Source: Paenalkalicoccus suaedae (GTDB lineage: Bacteria > Bacillota > Bacilli > Bacillales > Salisediminibacteriaceae). Taken from it: DNA of 64,000 bases. A model generated the notes under the pieces. That model saw nothing but the letters and a program-made list of their open reading frames with translations. It had not been told where the DNA came from and ran no database searches. Every line of letters starts with the position of its first letter. The first letter of the stretch is position 1. This document shows, in pieces, positions 39,069 to 48,118 of this stretch. Location: positions 2,790,001 to 2,854,000 of the forward strand of contig NZ_CP041372.2 in assembly GCF_006965545.2 (NCBI RefSeq), read 5' to 3'. The position numbers were made by a program, and so were the translations under genes.

Positions 39069-40853
39069 TTATATTTCACACGCGAATGTGGATATTGTCC
39101 CTCTTAGTCGTTGTGCCTCTTTATACGTACAGCGGTTGTGGATAACCTCAAGCCCTGCATCCTTCGCGATCGATGCCGCCTCTTCTGAGATAACTCCTTC
39201 TTGTAACCAGAAAATACGTGGCTTCACTTCCGCAGCTTCATGGGCTAATTCAATGGCTGCTTCTGGGCTTCTAAATACTTGAACAATATCAATCGGTCCT
39301 TCAATGCTCTTTAGATCAGGGTATGATTTTTCCCCGAGAATTTCTGTTTCTCTTGGATTGACTGGGATAATCTTATAGCCAAGTCGTTGCATCTTACGAG
39401 CAAGTCGGTGACTTGGTCGTGACGGTGTACCACTTAGTCCAACGACTGCGATTGTTTTAATGCGTGTCGTATTATTTTCCGTTACATTTGGACTTTGTAG
39501 CGCCCATTTGATAACTCCTTCGTCGTTAATAACGGTGTTATCTGAAGAATTACCTTCGCCTGTTGCAATGGCTAGAGCGCGATCTAAGTCTTTCTTCAAG
39601 TCTTCAATATTTTCAAGTCCAACGGACAGTCGAACGAGATCTTCTAGTACACCTGTCTTCTTTAGATCGTCACCAGTTAACTGCTGGTGCGTCGTTGATG
39701 CCGGGTGAATGATCAAGCTCTTTGCATCCCCTACGTTTGCTAAGTGAGACCAAAGCGAGACATTATTGATTAAGTCTCTGCCTGCTTGGCGTCCACCTTT
39801 AATTCCGAAGTTTAGAACGGCACCTGCTCCGTGTCTTAACAGCTTCTTCGCATTTTCGTGAGCCGGATGAGATTCAAGCCCTGGGTACGATACCCAATCA
39901 ACTGCTGGATGCTTCTCTAAGTACTTCGCAAGCTCTAACGCATTCTCGTTATGACGAACGATGCGTAGATGCAGAGTTTCTAACCCTTGAATAAGCTGAA
40001 ATGCGTTATATGGGCTCAAACACGGACCAAAGTCTCGTAGTAGTTGCACGCGTAATTTAGTAATGAAGGCGAGAGTCCCAAAGTCCTTAGCGTACACGAT
40101 GCCGTTATAGCTTGGGTCTGGCTCGTTAAACACTGGGAACTTCTCTGACTGCCAGTTAAAGCGTCCTCCGTCGATTACTACACCACCGATTGTTGTACCG
40201 TGACCACCGATCCACTTCGTAGCGGAGTGGACCACGATATCAGCACCTTGCTCAATTGGCTTCGCTACATAAGGTGTTGCGAACGTGTTATCAATGATGA
40301 GTGGAATGCCTGCTTCGTGCGCCACATCTGCTACAGCCGGGATGTCAAGCACGTGAAGACTAGGATTCCCGATTGTTTCAGCAAAAACAGCCTTTGTATT
40401 CTCATTGATCGCCTGACGGAAGTTATCTGGATCAGTCGGATCAACGAACGTGACGTTAATACCGTATCGTGGTAGCGTGACTGCGAATAAGTTGTAAGTC
40501 CCGCCGTAAAGATTTGTCGCTGCAACAATCTCGTCTCCAGCGCTTGCTACGTTTAAGATGGATAAAGAGATCGCAGCCATACCGGACGATGTTGCAACAG
40601 CCGCTACCCCTTCCTCAAGTAATGCCAATCGCTTCTCAAGAACATCAACCGTCGGATTTCCGATTCGGCTGTAAATATTCCCCGGCTCATCTAACGAGAA
40701 TAAGCTTTCTGCGTGATCGGTATCGTGGAAAAGATACGATGTTGTTTGGTAAATCGGTACGGCCCGCGCCCCAGTTGTTGGATCTGGTGATTGTCCTCCG
40801 TGTAAGATAACTGTCTCCGGATTGTACGTTTCAAAAGAATTGTTATTTGCCAT
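39069..40853 (-). CDS. metY: O-acetylhomoserine sulfhydrylase fused to a CoA-binding domain
   Basis: Residues 1 to about 430 are a full MetY: NPETVILHGGQSPDPTTGA, TSSGMAAISLSIL, the PLP lysine in VHSATKWIGGHGTTIGG, and SLWSHLANVGDAKSLIIHPAST. It makes homocysteine from O-acetylhomoserine and sulfide. After a linker, residues 455-594 form a CoA_binding (Rossmann) domain with IAVVGLSGTPSRPSHRLARK, IIPVNP and a cysteine in HNRCTYKEAQRL, as in stand-alone YccU-type proteins. Normal MetY is about 430 residues, so this is a genuine fusion. First gene behind the SAM riboswitch. Confidence 0.93.
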   Translation of the reverse strand: MANNNSFETYNPETVILHGGQSPDPTTGARAVPIYQTTSYLFHDTDHAESLFSLDEPGNIYSRIGNPTVDVLEKRLALLEEGVAAVATSSGMAAISLSILNVASAGDEIVAATNLYGGTYNLFAVTLPRYGINVTFVDPTDPDNFRQAINENTKAVFAETIGNPSLHVLDIPAVADVAHEAGIPLIIDNTFATPYVAKPIEQGADIVVHSATKWIGGHGTTIGGVVIDGGRFNWQSEKFPVFNEPDPSYNGIVYAKDFGTLAFITKLRVQLLRDFGPCLSPYNAFQLIQGLETLHLRIVRHNENALELAKYLEKHPAVDWVSYPGLESHPAHENAKKLLRHGAGAVLNFGIKGGRQAGRDLINNVSLWSHLANVGDAKSLIIHPASTTHQQLTGDDLKKTGVLEDLVRLSVGLENIEDLKKDLDRALAIATGEGNSSDNTVINDEGVIKWALQSPNVTENNTTRIKTIAVVGLSGTPSRPSHRLARKMQRLGYKIIPVNPRETEILGEKSYPDLKSIEGPIDIVQVFRSPEAAIELAHEAAEVKPRIFWLQEGVISEEAASIAKDAGLEVIHNRCTYKEAQRLRGTISTFACEI

Positions 40854-40961
40854 TGGTAAATCCCTCCGTTTTAAGTTGACTTTCCTTATCGGAAAAGTAA
40901 GTTTAAAAGTTGTACGTGTTTCGTTGATTGCTACTCTTTTTAGGAAAAAATCAATAAAAAA

Positions 40962-40987
40962 ATCTCTCTATCGAAAGATAGAGAGAT
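40962..40987 (-). terminator. Riboswitch-controlled terminator before metY
   Basis: Minus-strand ATCTCTCTATC/GATAGAGAGAT stem with loop TTTC, followed by TTTTTTTATTG. It stands between the S-box aptamer and metY. Confidence 0.92.
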
Positions 40988-41009
40988 ACGGGTTCAGTAA
41001 AGAAACTCG

Positions 41010-41133
41010 TCCTCTCTCATCTTTCAGCGTTTTTATGAACGCTGATGGAATTGGCACCATACATCATACATATGAGTATGTGTTGGTTGCCGGGCTTCAT
41101 AGGGCCATTCCCTCCGCCACTCTTGATAAGAGA
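41010..41133 (-). ncRNA. SAM-I (S-box) riboswitch of the metY operon
   Basis: Minus strand: CTCTTATCAAGAG, GGCGGAGGGAATGGCCCTATGAAGCCCGG split over the core, GGCAACC, a longer variable hairpin (ACATACTCATATGTATGATGT), GGTGCCAATTCC, the P4 hairpin CAGCGTTCATAAAAACGCTG, and GATGAGAG. These are the SAM-I conserved positions in order. The operon is therefore repressed when SAM is abundant. Confidence 0.97.
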
Positions 41134-41172
41134 TCATTAAGTTATAATTGGTTAAATTTTTAATTAATGTGA

Positions 41173-41201
41173 ATCTTAACACGGTTAAACAGCTACGTCA
41201 A
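41173..41201 (-). promoter_or_regulatory. SigA-type promoter of the metY operon
   Basis: Minus strand TTGACG, 17-bp spacer, TAAGAT, about 40 bp before the riboswitch. Confidence 0.75.
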
Positions 41202-41429
41202 ATGTTTATTCGACTTTTCTAAAAGTTATTCACCTTTTCGTGAAAAACGATTAGTTGTCTGTTAGTCCGCGTTGATTTGTATGAGTCGTAGCTTATCATG
41301 GTTTGACTCGGTATGTCAAAGGATTTGACAGAATAATTTAAAAAGTTTCTTCTATTATAATAAGTAAGCACTTACATTGGTAAATGAGGGTTGTTTGATA
41401 CAGTTTATGTGTGATTTGTGGTTTGGTGC

Positions 41430-41620
41430 AAGGTCAAAGTCAAAATCAAGGGCGGCACCTTCGGCGCCCCTGCGCGTCGTTTGCTACTACCGTGGTTGCT
41501 TGCTCAACTATTTTGCCCGGCCAGCGGCCGTGCAAAAGGATTTTTGCTACGCGGAAGGGCTACCACTGGTAGTTACGCAAACGACGCTTCGGGTCACCTA
41601 CGGTAAGGTCATTATAGATA
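41430..41620 (+). repeat. Family B structured repeat, copy 2
   Basis: Preceded by GGTCAA-type short repeats. Stems CGTCGTTTGC/GCAAACGACG and TTTTGCCCGGCC/GGCCGTGCAAAA pair, the latter differing from copy 1 on both sides. The downstream GAGGC hairpin of copies 1 and 3 is absent. Very similar to copy 3 (54.2 kb) across the shared part. Confidence 0.82.
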
Positions 41621-41684
41621 AATAATTTGTAAAAAAGTTAGTCAAACTCTACCCTATTGAGAGAGATTGGTGAGCTCTTCAGAG

Positions 41685-41785
41685 GGGCTGTGCTGAATTT
41701 AAAGGTGGTGGTGCTAAAATCAGAGGCTGTTGTGATAAATTTAGGGGACTTTGTGCTAAAAAGCGAGCATGTTGTGCAAAAATGT
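41685..41785. repeat. 21-nt periodic array, GTGCTAAA type
   Basis: GTGCT or GTGAT/GTGCA followed by AAA begins at 41690, 41711, 41732, 41753 and 41774, an exact 21-nt step. AGG/GGGG words fill the spacers. Different word from the other arrays but nearly the same period. A degraded element C core (ATTGCTAAAGTGCCAA) lies at 41868-41885. The rest of 41202-42010 shows no gene. Confidence 0.8.
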
Positions 41786-42012
41786 AAATAAATTAGGTGG
41801 TTAATGTTCGTTTAAGGTGGACTGTCTCTGCCACAAGGACGTATGCTAATACGTTATATAAGTCAAATTGCTAAAGTGCCAAATTGGGAGTGCAAGTATA
41901 AAAATCAAAAGCATCTCGTTTGTTCCTTCGGCTTTTATTCGTGACTCTCACTGCTCATTTTACGTCTCTACGTCATTCGCGACTAATTAAATTACTTCCA
42001 CTTTTAATAAAT

Positions 42013-42044
42013 AACGCCACATCTCGAATACGAGATGTGGCGTT
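42013..42044 (-). terminator. Terminator of ilvD
   Basis: Minus-strand AACGCCACATCTCG/CGAGATGTGGCGTT stem around TATT, a near-perfect 14-bp hairpin 9 bp after the ilvD stop. The T tract is short (TATTTATT). Confidence 0.85.
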
Positions 42045-42052
42045 TTAAGCTA

Positions 42053-43741
42053 TTAATCCTGATCCGTTACCGCACCCTTCGCCGACGAAGCTACGAGACG
42101 CGCATACTTTGCCAAGACACCAGTCTTGTAACGTGGCTCTGGCTGTTGCCACTCACGCTTACGCTGTGCAAGCTCTTCGTCACTCACGTGCATGTTGATC
42201 TCTTGTGTATCGCTATCAATCGTTACCTTATCTCCTGTGCGCAGAAGTCCAATCGGACCACCTACCGCAGCTTCTGGAGCTACGTGACCGATTACGAAGC
42301 CATGTGATCCACCAGAGAAGCGTCCATCTGTCATAAGCGCAACCTTCCCGTTTAGGCCTTGTCCAACGATCATTGCTGTGACAGAAAGCATTTCTGGCAT
42401 ACCAGGTCCGCCCTTCGGCCCTACGTTACGGATAACAACTACGTCACCAGCTTTAATTTGACGGTTTTCAATAGCAACCGTTGCTTCCGCTTCACTATCG
42501 TACACCTTCGCGATTCCTTCAAAACGGCTAATTTTTTGACCAGACATTTTCGCCACAGCACCCTCAGGAGCTAGATTTCCCTTCATTACAACTAATGGAC
42601 CTGTTGGCTTAATTGGCGTATCAAAAGGAACGATAACCTTCTGACCTTCTTTAAGTGGTTCTGCTTCGGCTAGATTTTCTGCTAGCGTCTTGCCTGTGAC
42701 AGTTAAGCAATCGCCGTGCAACAAGCCATGCTCAAGAAGTAGCTTCATCACAGCCGGCACGCCGCCCACTTCATACAGATCCTGCATGACATATTGACCG
42801 CTTGGCTTTAAGTCCGCGATAAACGGCACACGCTTACGTACTGTCTCAAAATCGTCGTACGACAAATCAACGCCAGCAGAGCGAGCCATTGCGATTAAGT
42901 GCAAGAATGCGTTCGTCGAGCCACCAAGTGCCATCACAACCGTAATTGCGTTCTCGAACGCTTCTTTCGTCATAATGTCACGCGGATAGATGTCCTTCTT
43001 AAGTAGCTCAATCACAAGCTCCCCAGCCTGGCGACATTCCTCTTCCTTATAATTGTTCACAGCAGGCGTCGAGGACGAGCCAGGAATACTCATACCGAGC
43101 GCTTCTACCGCTGATGCCATCGTATTGGCCGTGTACATCCCGCCGCAGGCACCAGCACCCGGACACGCATTACACTCTACTTTATGCAGCTCTCCGTCAT
43201 CGATAATCCCTTCCTGATACTGCCCAACCGCTTCAAAGGAGGAAACAATATCGATGTCTTTCCCATTTAATTTACCGGGAGCAATCGTTCCACCGTATAC
43301 ATATACAGCAGGTAGATTCAGTCGACCAATAGAGATAATACAGGCAGGAGTCGTCTTATCACAGCCTCCAATTGCCACAAGCCCGTCAAGAGCTTCGGCA
43401 CTCATCACTGTCTCAATAGAATCAGCAATAACTTCACGGCTAGGAAGAGAATAGTTCATTCCCTCGTGCCCCATCGCAATGCCGTCCGCAACCGTAATCG
43501 TATTAAAGATCATCGGTGCTCCACCACCTGTTTTCGCGCCACCTTTGGCACTAATCGCAAGCTTATCAATATGTACATTACACGGTGTTACCTCACTCCA
43601 CGTGCTGGCAATACCGATCATTGGCTTTTTAAAATCCTCATCCGTAAATCCAACCGCGCGTAACATCGACCGGTTTGGAACTCGGTTAACTCCTTCACTA
43701 ATCACCTTACTGCGAATCCGCAAATCTTTTTCTTCACTCAT
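42053..43741 (-). CDS. ilvD: Dihydroxy-acid dehydratase
   Basis: Third common step of valine, leucine and isoleucine synthesis, an Fe-S dehydratase. Cluster cysteines are in [16 protein letters not shown] (about residue 116) and [19 protein letters not shown] near 190. [19 protein letters not shown] near 470 is also a family signature. Length about 562 is standard. The start at 43741 has AAGGGG 9 nt upstream; the ATG at 43759 does not. No other ilv genes are adjacent. Divergent from the peptidase gene. Confidence 0.96.
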   Translation of the reverse strand: MSEEKDLRIRSKVISEGVNRVPNRSMLRAVGFTDEDFKKPMIGIASTWSEVTPCNVHIDKLAISAKGGAKTGGGAPMIFNTITVADGIAMGHEGMNYSLPSREVIADSIETVMSAEALDGLVAIGGCDKTTPACIISIGRLNLPAVYVYGGTIAPGKLNGKDIDIVSSFEAVGQYQEGIIDDGELHKVECNACPGAGACGGMYTANTMASAVEALGMSIPGSSSTPAVNNYKEEECRQAGELVIELLKKDIYPRDIMTKEAFENAITVVMALGGSTNAFLHLIAMARSAGVDLSYDDFETVRKRVPFIADLKPSGQYVMQDLYEVGGVPAVMKLLLEHGLLHGDCLTVTGKTLAENLAEAEPLKEGQKVIVPFDTPIKPTGPLVVMKGNLAPEGAVAKMSGQKISRFEGIAKVYDSEAEATVAIENRQIKAGDVVVIRNVGPKGGPGMPEMLSVTAMIVGQGLNGKVALMTDGRFSGGSHGFVIGHVAPEAAVGGPIGLLRTGDKVTIDSDTQEINMHVSDEELAQRKREWQQPEPRYKTGVLAKYARLVASSAKGAVTDQD

Positions 43742-43947
43742 ATGTGTCATCCCCTTCATGCTATGTCAGATAATATGCGTAAAAACTATAGTTCTTATCA
43801 TAACTCATTTTTAGAAACAGACGCAACGAGTTTTCTGAATAAACGATTTTTTCTGAAAATGTAAGCGGTATCAAGGCATTGAGATTTGCGAACTACTAGA
43901 AAGAAAGCTACACTAAGACGTAGATGAAATTAGAAAGGAAGATGATG

Positions 43948-45315
43948 ATGACACAGGAAGTTATTGATTATTTGAAAGAAAATGAAGAGCAGCTTTTGCA
44001 AAAATTACATACGTTTTTAGAGATCGAAAGTGTAAGTACGGATGCATCGAAAAAACAGGAGATGGAGAAGGCCGTCGACTTTTTAACTGGTTATCTGCGC
44101 GACATCGGATTTACGACAGTCGAGCGTAAAGATACGGGCGGTCACCCCCTCGTGTATGCAGAATGGACAGGAGCTGAAGATGCTCCAACGGCGTTATTCT
44201 ACGGTCACTATGACGTGCAACCAGCAGATCCATACGATCTATGGGACAGCGCGCCATTTAAGCCGACGATCCGCGACGGAAAAATCTTCGCGCGTGGCGC
44301 AAGCGACGATAAGGGACAAGTCTTCATGCACTTGGCAGTTTTCGAAGCATATTTAAAAACGCAGGGCTCCCTGCCGATCAATGTCAAGCTCGTGATTGAG
44401 GGCGAAGAAGAAATCGGAAGTGGCAACCTCTATCCATTCCTTGAGAATAACCAAGAGCTACTAAAAGCCGACTTCTCCCTTATTTCCGATTCTGGAATGG
44501 TCGATAAAGGCATCCCTACTATTCTATATGGCCTAAAAGGATTCACTGGTCTTGAAGTAACTCTAACTGGTCCTAACCGCGACCTGCACTCTGGTCTTTA
44601 CGGTGGTGCGGTGAAAAACCCTGCAATGGCTCTCGCGCAGCTTTTAGCTGGCATGAAGAACGAAGACGAAGAAATCACGGTCCCAGGCTTCCACGATGGT
44701 ATCGAAGAGCTGTCAGTTGGTGAGCGTAAGCTGATGAATGCAGCACCAGGCGAGAATTTTGTTTCCACAACAGGTGTCCCAGAGGAAGCGCCAGAGAAGG
44801 GCTTCACAGCCAAAGAGCACACGATGGCCCGCCCGACTTTCGAAGTCAACGGTATCTTTGGTGGCTATCAAGGCGAAGGAACTAAGACGATCATTCCATC
44901 GAAAGCGACAGCTAAGATCACGTGCCGCCTCGTGCCCGGCCAGGATCCAACGCACGTGCAGGATGCACTTGTCGCTTACATCGAGGAGCACGCGCCAAAA
45001 GGCGTTCACGTCGATATCAAGCGCGAAGCCCTATCTGCTAAAGCATACAAGGTCGACCCGAACCATCCGCTTTTAGAAAAGGCCGCTGAAAGCTACTCCG
45101 CAGCCTTCGGACGCGAGACAGTATTTGTCCGCCTAGGTGGTTCGATTCCAGTTGTCGAGACAATCGATTCCCTCTTTGGCATTCCAGTCGTACTGCTCGG
45201 CTTCGGAACACCAGAGGACAACCTCCATTCACCAAACGAAAGCTTCCCATTAGAGCACTTCTCTAAAGGAATGGAAGTCCTTGCAACGTACTATCATGAC
45301 GTAAAGAACGTGTAA
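43948..45315 (+). CDS. M20-family dipeptidase (CNDP-like)
   Basis: Metallopeptidase with a two-zinc site: FYGHYDVQPADPYDLWDS near residue 82 (His and Asp), ARGASDDKGQVFMHL near 110, EGEEEIGSGN near 145 (catalytic Glu-Glu), and a C-terminal LHSPNESFPLEHF near 435 with the last zinc His. The dimerisation lid is 185-370. This pattern fits CNDP/carnosinase-like dipeptidases of about 450-460 residues. Several ATGs run in series (43924 to 43948); AGGAAG favours one of the last two. Confidence 0.9.
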   Translation: MTQEVIDYLKENEEQLLQKLHTFLEIESVSTDASKKQEMEKAVDFLTGYLRDIGFTTVERKDTGGHPLVYAEWTGAEDAPTALFYGHYDVQPADPYDLWDSAPFKPTIRDGKIFARGASDDKGQVFMHLAVFEAYLKTQGSLPINVKLVIEGEEEIGSGNLYPFLENNQELLKADFSLISDSGMVDKGIPTILYGLKGFTGLEVTLTGPNRDLHSGLYGGAVKNPAMALAQLLAGMKNEDEEITVPGFHDGIEELSVGERKLMNAAPGENFVSTTGVPEEAPEKGFTAKEHTMARPTFEVNGIFGGYQGEGTKTIIPSKATAKITCRLVPGQDPTHVQDALVAYIEEHAPKGVHVDIKREALSAKAYKVDPNHPLLEKAAESYSAAFGRETVFVRLGGSIPVVETIDSLFGIPVVLLGFGTPEDNLHSPNESFPLEHFSKGMEVLATYYHDVKNV

Positions 45316-45340
45316 GAAAAAGCTTTATATGTAGTCATTT

Positions 45341-45372
45341 ACTGGGCGAGAATGTCTTGCCCAGTTTTTTTA
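45341..45372 (+). terminator. Terminator of the dipeptidase gene
   Basis: ACTGGGC/GCCCAGT stem with an 11-nt loop followed by TTTTTTTA, 26 bp after the stop codon. Confidence 0.88.
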
Positions 45373-45413
45373 TATGTGAATCGAGTTTGATATTCTAGGA
45401 GTTTCTAATGGGA

Positions 45414-45530
45414 GCGGATTACTTTCACTCGCAAGTGGTTTACTTTCCTCCCTGAACGGTTTACTTTTCAGCCCGAGCGGTTAACTTCCCCCACAAACGG
45501 ATAACTTCTCCCTATGAACGGATACCCCCC
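45414..45530. repeat. 20-21-nt periodic array, CGGTTTACTTTC type
   Basis: TACTTTC/TAACTTC words begin at 45420, 45441, 45462, 45482, 45502 and 45523, each preceded by CGGTT, TGGTT or CGGAT. No family A or B element lies beside this array, so arrays can occur alone. Confidence 0.85.
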
Positions 45531-45577
45531 TCTCTCTATCCGTATCACTAAACACTCCATCCACTATCACAACCAAC

Positions 45578-45607
45578 AAAAAAACAGAAGCCTCATCGGC
45601 TCCTGCT
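45578..45607 (-). terminator. Terminator of the FNT channel gene
   Basis: Minus-strand CAGGAGCC/GGCTTCTG stem around GATGA, followed by TTTTTTTG, close after the stop. Confidence 0.85.
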
Positions 45608-45611
45608 CTCC

Positions 45612-46394
45612 TTATACTTTAGGTAAGAACGGCTTGTTCATATAGTGGTACACGAGCGCCATAAAGATTGCGCCACCTGCAATGTTTCCGATTGTTACTG
45701 GAATCAAGTTATAGAACATTCCTTGAATCGTGATAACCTCTGACTGATTTAAGACAAACGCAATCGCAAAGGTACACATGTTAGCAATACTATGCTCGTA
45801 ACCGGAAATGAAGAAACAGAATACAAATAAAAGCATTGCTACAATTTTTGCCACATCATCCTTCATCGACATTGGCACAAAGAAAGCCATGCAGATGAGC
45901 CAGTTACATAAAATAGCTCTAAAGAAGAGTTGCATCTGCGGATCCGTCATCTTTTGTTCTGCTACCGTCATCAAAAATCCATTTACTAACGGATCGTCAA
46001 ATAGTCCAGTTGTAAAGATTAGACCCGCAAATAGAATCGCCCCTAACACGTTTCCTATGTACGTCAATGCCCATAGCTTTCCTACTAACGCCCACTTCAT
46101 TTTTTTCCTTATAGCGGTGTACGTATGATAAAAAGTGTTCCCCGTAAATAAATCCGCCCCGCCGTATGCGATAAGTATAATTGCAACTCCAAAAGTTAAC
46201 CCTGCGAGTGGATACGCCCACGGTGACCCTGCATTATAAAAGAAGCTTCCTGTGCGGAAGGATACGATAACACCAAATCCGATAAACATACTTGCAAGCA
46301 TCGCTCGGACTAAGTATCTGCCGATTCCGCTCTCATATATTTGGACTTTCTTAAATGATATTTGTTCGACTTGCTCGAGTGATTTAATTTCCAT
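45612..46394 (-). CDS. Formate/nitrite transporter family channel
   Basis: FNT-family pentameric channel for small monovalent anions (formate, nitrite or hydrosulfide). Six hydrophobic segments. FTGNTFYHTYTAIRKK near residue 102 matches the family's FTGN motif, and a second signature GYEHSIANMCTF near 200 carries the pore histidine region. Length 260 is normal. Which anion is carried is not clear from sequence. It is monocistronic, with no nitrite or formate enzymes next to it. Confidence 0.9.
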   Translation of the reverse strand: MEIKSLEQVEQISFKKVQIYESGIGRYLVRAMLASMFIGFGVIVSFRTGSFFYNAGSPWAYPLAGLTFGVAIILIAYGGADLFTGNTFYHTYTAIRKKMKWALVGKLWALTYIGNVLGAILFAGLIFTTGLFDDPLVNGFLMTVAEQKMTDPQMQLFFRAILCNWLICMAFFVPMSMKDDVAKIVAMLLFVFCFFISGYEHSIANMCTFAIAFVLNQSEVITIQGMFYNLIPVTIGNIAGGAIFMALVYHYMNKPFLPKV

Positions 46395-46576
46395 TTTGCA
46401 TTCCTCCCTGACTCATCATACGCCTTTTTATTCCCTTTGAATAGGGAGAAAATTATTTTTGCTCACCCCTTCACAAATAAAGCGTTTTCTTATGGGAGAG
46501 TAAGGCTCAGTGGCGCGATTCTCTCTTCTAAAGTTCGAGAATTCTGTGTATTCCCATTCCCCTGTAAAACAAAAAA

Positions 46577-46604
46577 ACAAGCGTAGGAATTCCCCCACAC
46601 TTGT
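46577..46604 (-). terminator. Terminator of the 46.6-kb lipoprotein gene
   Basis: Minus-strand ACAAGTGTGGG/CCTACGCTTGT stem followed by TTTTTTTG, directly after the stop codon. Confidence 0.82.
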
Positions 46605-46609
46605 TTTTC

Positions 46610-47107
46610 TTAATTTGTAAAATACTCAATATCTCTGTCAGCAAGCAGACCATTAATAAACGCTTCCGCTTCCTCATCTGCAGCGTCTAGATCGTCCTCA
46701 GCACCTTCTAAACCAATATTGTCCGTTACGAATGAGCTGATCAACATTTGTGTCTCCTGATAAGGAATATAGTACTCGTAGAAATAATCTTCCGCAGAAA
46801 CATCTAAATATTCCGCTCTCACGTTGATAAACTCCTCATCCTCTTCAAGCAAAAAGTCATTTGAACTCTCTGGCATATCATAGCCTGCTATAATTGCTTC
46901 TTGCGCAACAACTTCTTCCGCGACATATTTTTCTACAGCCGCATCTAACGTATCTTCCGAGTAATCTTGAAGGAGGAACACATCTTCTTCTGTCACTTCT
47001 ACTCCATCAATGGATGCAACCACGTTCTCATCTAGCGCCGCTTCCTCATTCTCAGAGCAGGCCATCAGTAATACGCTAGCCCCAATGAGCATCATTATCT
47101 TTTTCAT
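46610..47107 (-). CDS. Predicted lipoprotein with a SurA/PrsA-like N-terminal region
   Basis: From the ATG at 47107 (GGGGGAG 6 nt upstream) the protein has a signal MKKIMMLIGASVLLMAC with lipidated Cys17, an acidic linker, then VVASIDGVEVTEEDVFLLQD. That phrase is how SurA/PrsA-type chaperones begin, and the helical DAAVEKYVAEEVVAQEAI follows. At 165 residues it ends before any parvulin isomerase domain could fit. It is extremely acidic. A chaperone-like role is only a suggestion. A longer frame to 47155 lacks support. Confidence 0.75.
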   Translation of the reverse strand: MKKIMMLIGASVLLMACSENEEAALDENVVASIDGVEVTEEDVFLLQDYSEDTLDAAVEKYVAEEVVAQEAIIAGYDMPESSNDFLLEEDEEFINVRAEYLDVSAEDYFYEYYIPYQETQMLISSFVTDNIGLEGAEDDLDAADEEAEAFINGLLADRDIEYFTN

Positions 47108-47286
47108 TTTGATCTCCCCCTCTACTGTCTCTATGTATGACATACGCACAAGCACAGACTAAAGTTCCCTCTTTCAAACGCTTACCTATTTATCTTTACC
47201 TGGATGAAACGTTGAGGAAGCCGCTCCAATTAATAGACGATTCTCTTAGATGGCACCAATATAGAGGAAAAAAGCCAAATAAAAAA

Positions 47287-47309
47287 CCACCATATAAATT
47301 ATATGGTGG
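47287..47309 (-). terminator. Terminator of tmRNA
   Basis: Minus-strand CCACCATAT/ATATGGTGG stem followed by TTTTTT. It overlaps the last bases of the tmRNA, whose encoded CCA end lies in the stem. Confidence 0.85.
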
Positions 47310-47669
47310 AGACGGTGGGAATCGAACCCACGTCCAGAGATAACGCAACAGAAGCGTCTACGAGTGTAGTCAGTTAATTATCATTCGCCGATACTTCAGC
47401 CAACTAACAGGCTTCCGTATGACTAACCTGATTAATCTCTTCTACGTTTCCTCAGGTGGAGGATCCGTAGCGTATCCCACTATAAGTGAGTCCCTGATCC
47501 TTCACATGGGTGATGAAGGGAGGAACCGCTAACAGGGTTTTTACGCCGCTGCTAAAGCGAAATTGTTATCTTCTTTGCCAACTATAGGCGATGGGCGTTT
47601 TATACGAGGACACCCAGCTCGACTCGCAACTTAAGTCCGACCTATCCCTGTCGAATCCAGAACGTCCCC
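47304..47669 (-). ncRNA. ssrA: tmRNA (transfer-messenger RNA)
   Basis: The minus strand begins GGGGACG and ends CGTCTCCACCA, which pair as the tRNA-like acceptor stem with an encoded CCA. The T-arm GGGTTCGATTCCC and the 5' TTCGACAGGGATAGG D-region are intact. The tag reading frame GGCAAAGAAGATAACAATTT... encodes GKEDNNFALAAA and then TAA, so the degradation signal ends in ALAAA. It rescues stalled ribosomes with SmpB, whose gene lies 450 bp upstream. Length about 366 nt. Confidence 0.97.
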
Positions 47670-47719
47670 ATAAATGAGACATCAAGGATTAAACTTACTC
47701 TTCCTTAACGGTATCTTCT

Positions 47720-47747
47720 ATTATAACAAATGTGCAGAGCCTGTCAA
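47720..47747 (-). promoter_or_regulatory. SigA-type promoter of ssrA
   Basis: TTGACA, 16-bp spacer, TATAAT on the minus strand: both boxes match consensus exactly. It lies 51 bp before the mature tmRNA 5' end, consistent with a precursor trimmed by RNase P. Confidence 0.88.
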
Positions 47748-47833
47748 CTTTTTAAAAAACTAATGCTAAACCGTACTTTCATTCAATAAAGCAATAGTAA
47801 GTCAGCTCTAACCTTCCCTCACAAAAAAGCTCT

Positions 47834-47999
47834 AGAGCAGGCAGACTCGGAGGGCATTCGGAGACAATTAGTAGGAATAGGCTCTGGATGAGATCACGCA
47901 GGAGGCCTTCAGGGTAAGGCGATAGCCGCGCCCTGCAGGGCGAGTAAGCTTATCCAGAGACCCTACTAATGTCGTAGAGTGCCCGCAGAGCTGACTGCT
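47834..47999 (+). repeat. Family A structured repeat, copy 6
   Basis: AGAGCAGGCAG/CTGACTGCT arms, TTAGTAGG/CCTACTAA stem, CTCTGGATGAG/CTTATCCAGAG stem (11 bp, one G-T pair), and a central AGGGTAAGGCGATAGCCGCGCCCT hairpin region in 47910-47935. Behind smpB, upstream of ssrA. No 20-nt array is seen next to this copy. Confidence 0.9.
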
Positions 48000-48029
48000 A
48001 TTACTAAATTAAACTCCATAACCCGTTTT

Positions 48030-48072
48030 AAACTAGTTGGCACTTTATCAACAATAAAGCTCGAAGAGCTGG
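48030..48072. repeat. Element C behind smpB
   Basis: AACTAGTTGGCACTTTATCAACAATAA then AGCTCGAAGAGCT at 48058-48070. It lies between family A copy 6 and the smpB stop. A weaker AGTTGGCTTTTAGCAAAT follows at 48089. Confidence 0.7.
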
Positions 48073-48118
48073 TCTTATTCCTTAGCAAGTTGGCTTTTAG
48101 CAAATAGCCCTTAAGCAA

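Noticed and set aside
41418-41606. Similar reading frames in two family B copies (41.4 and 54.2 kb)
   Set aside because: The shared peptide arises because the DNA repeats are nearly identical. Copy 1 breaks the frame, and the changes preserve stems rather than codons. No ribosome-binding site.
43745-43947. T-box leader before ilvD
   Set aside because: No T-box consensus (AGGGTGGNACCGCG) or antiterminator can be seen in the 180-bp gap; regulation is left open.
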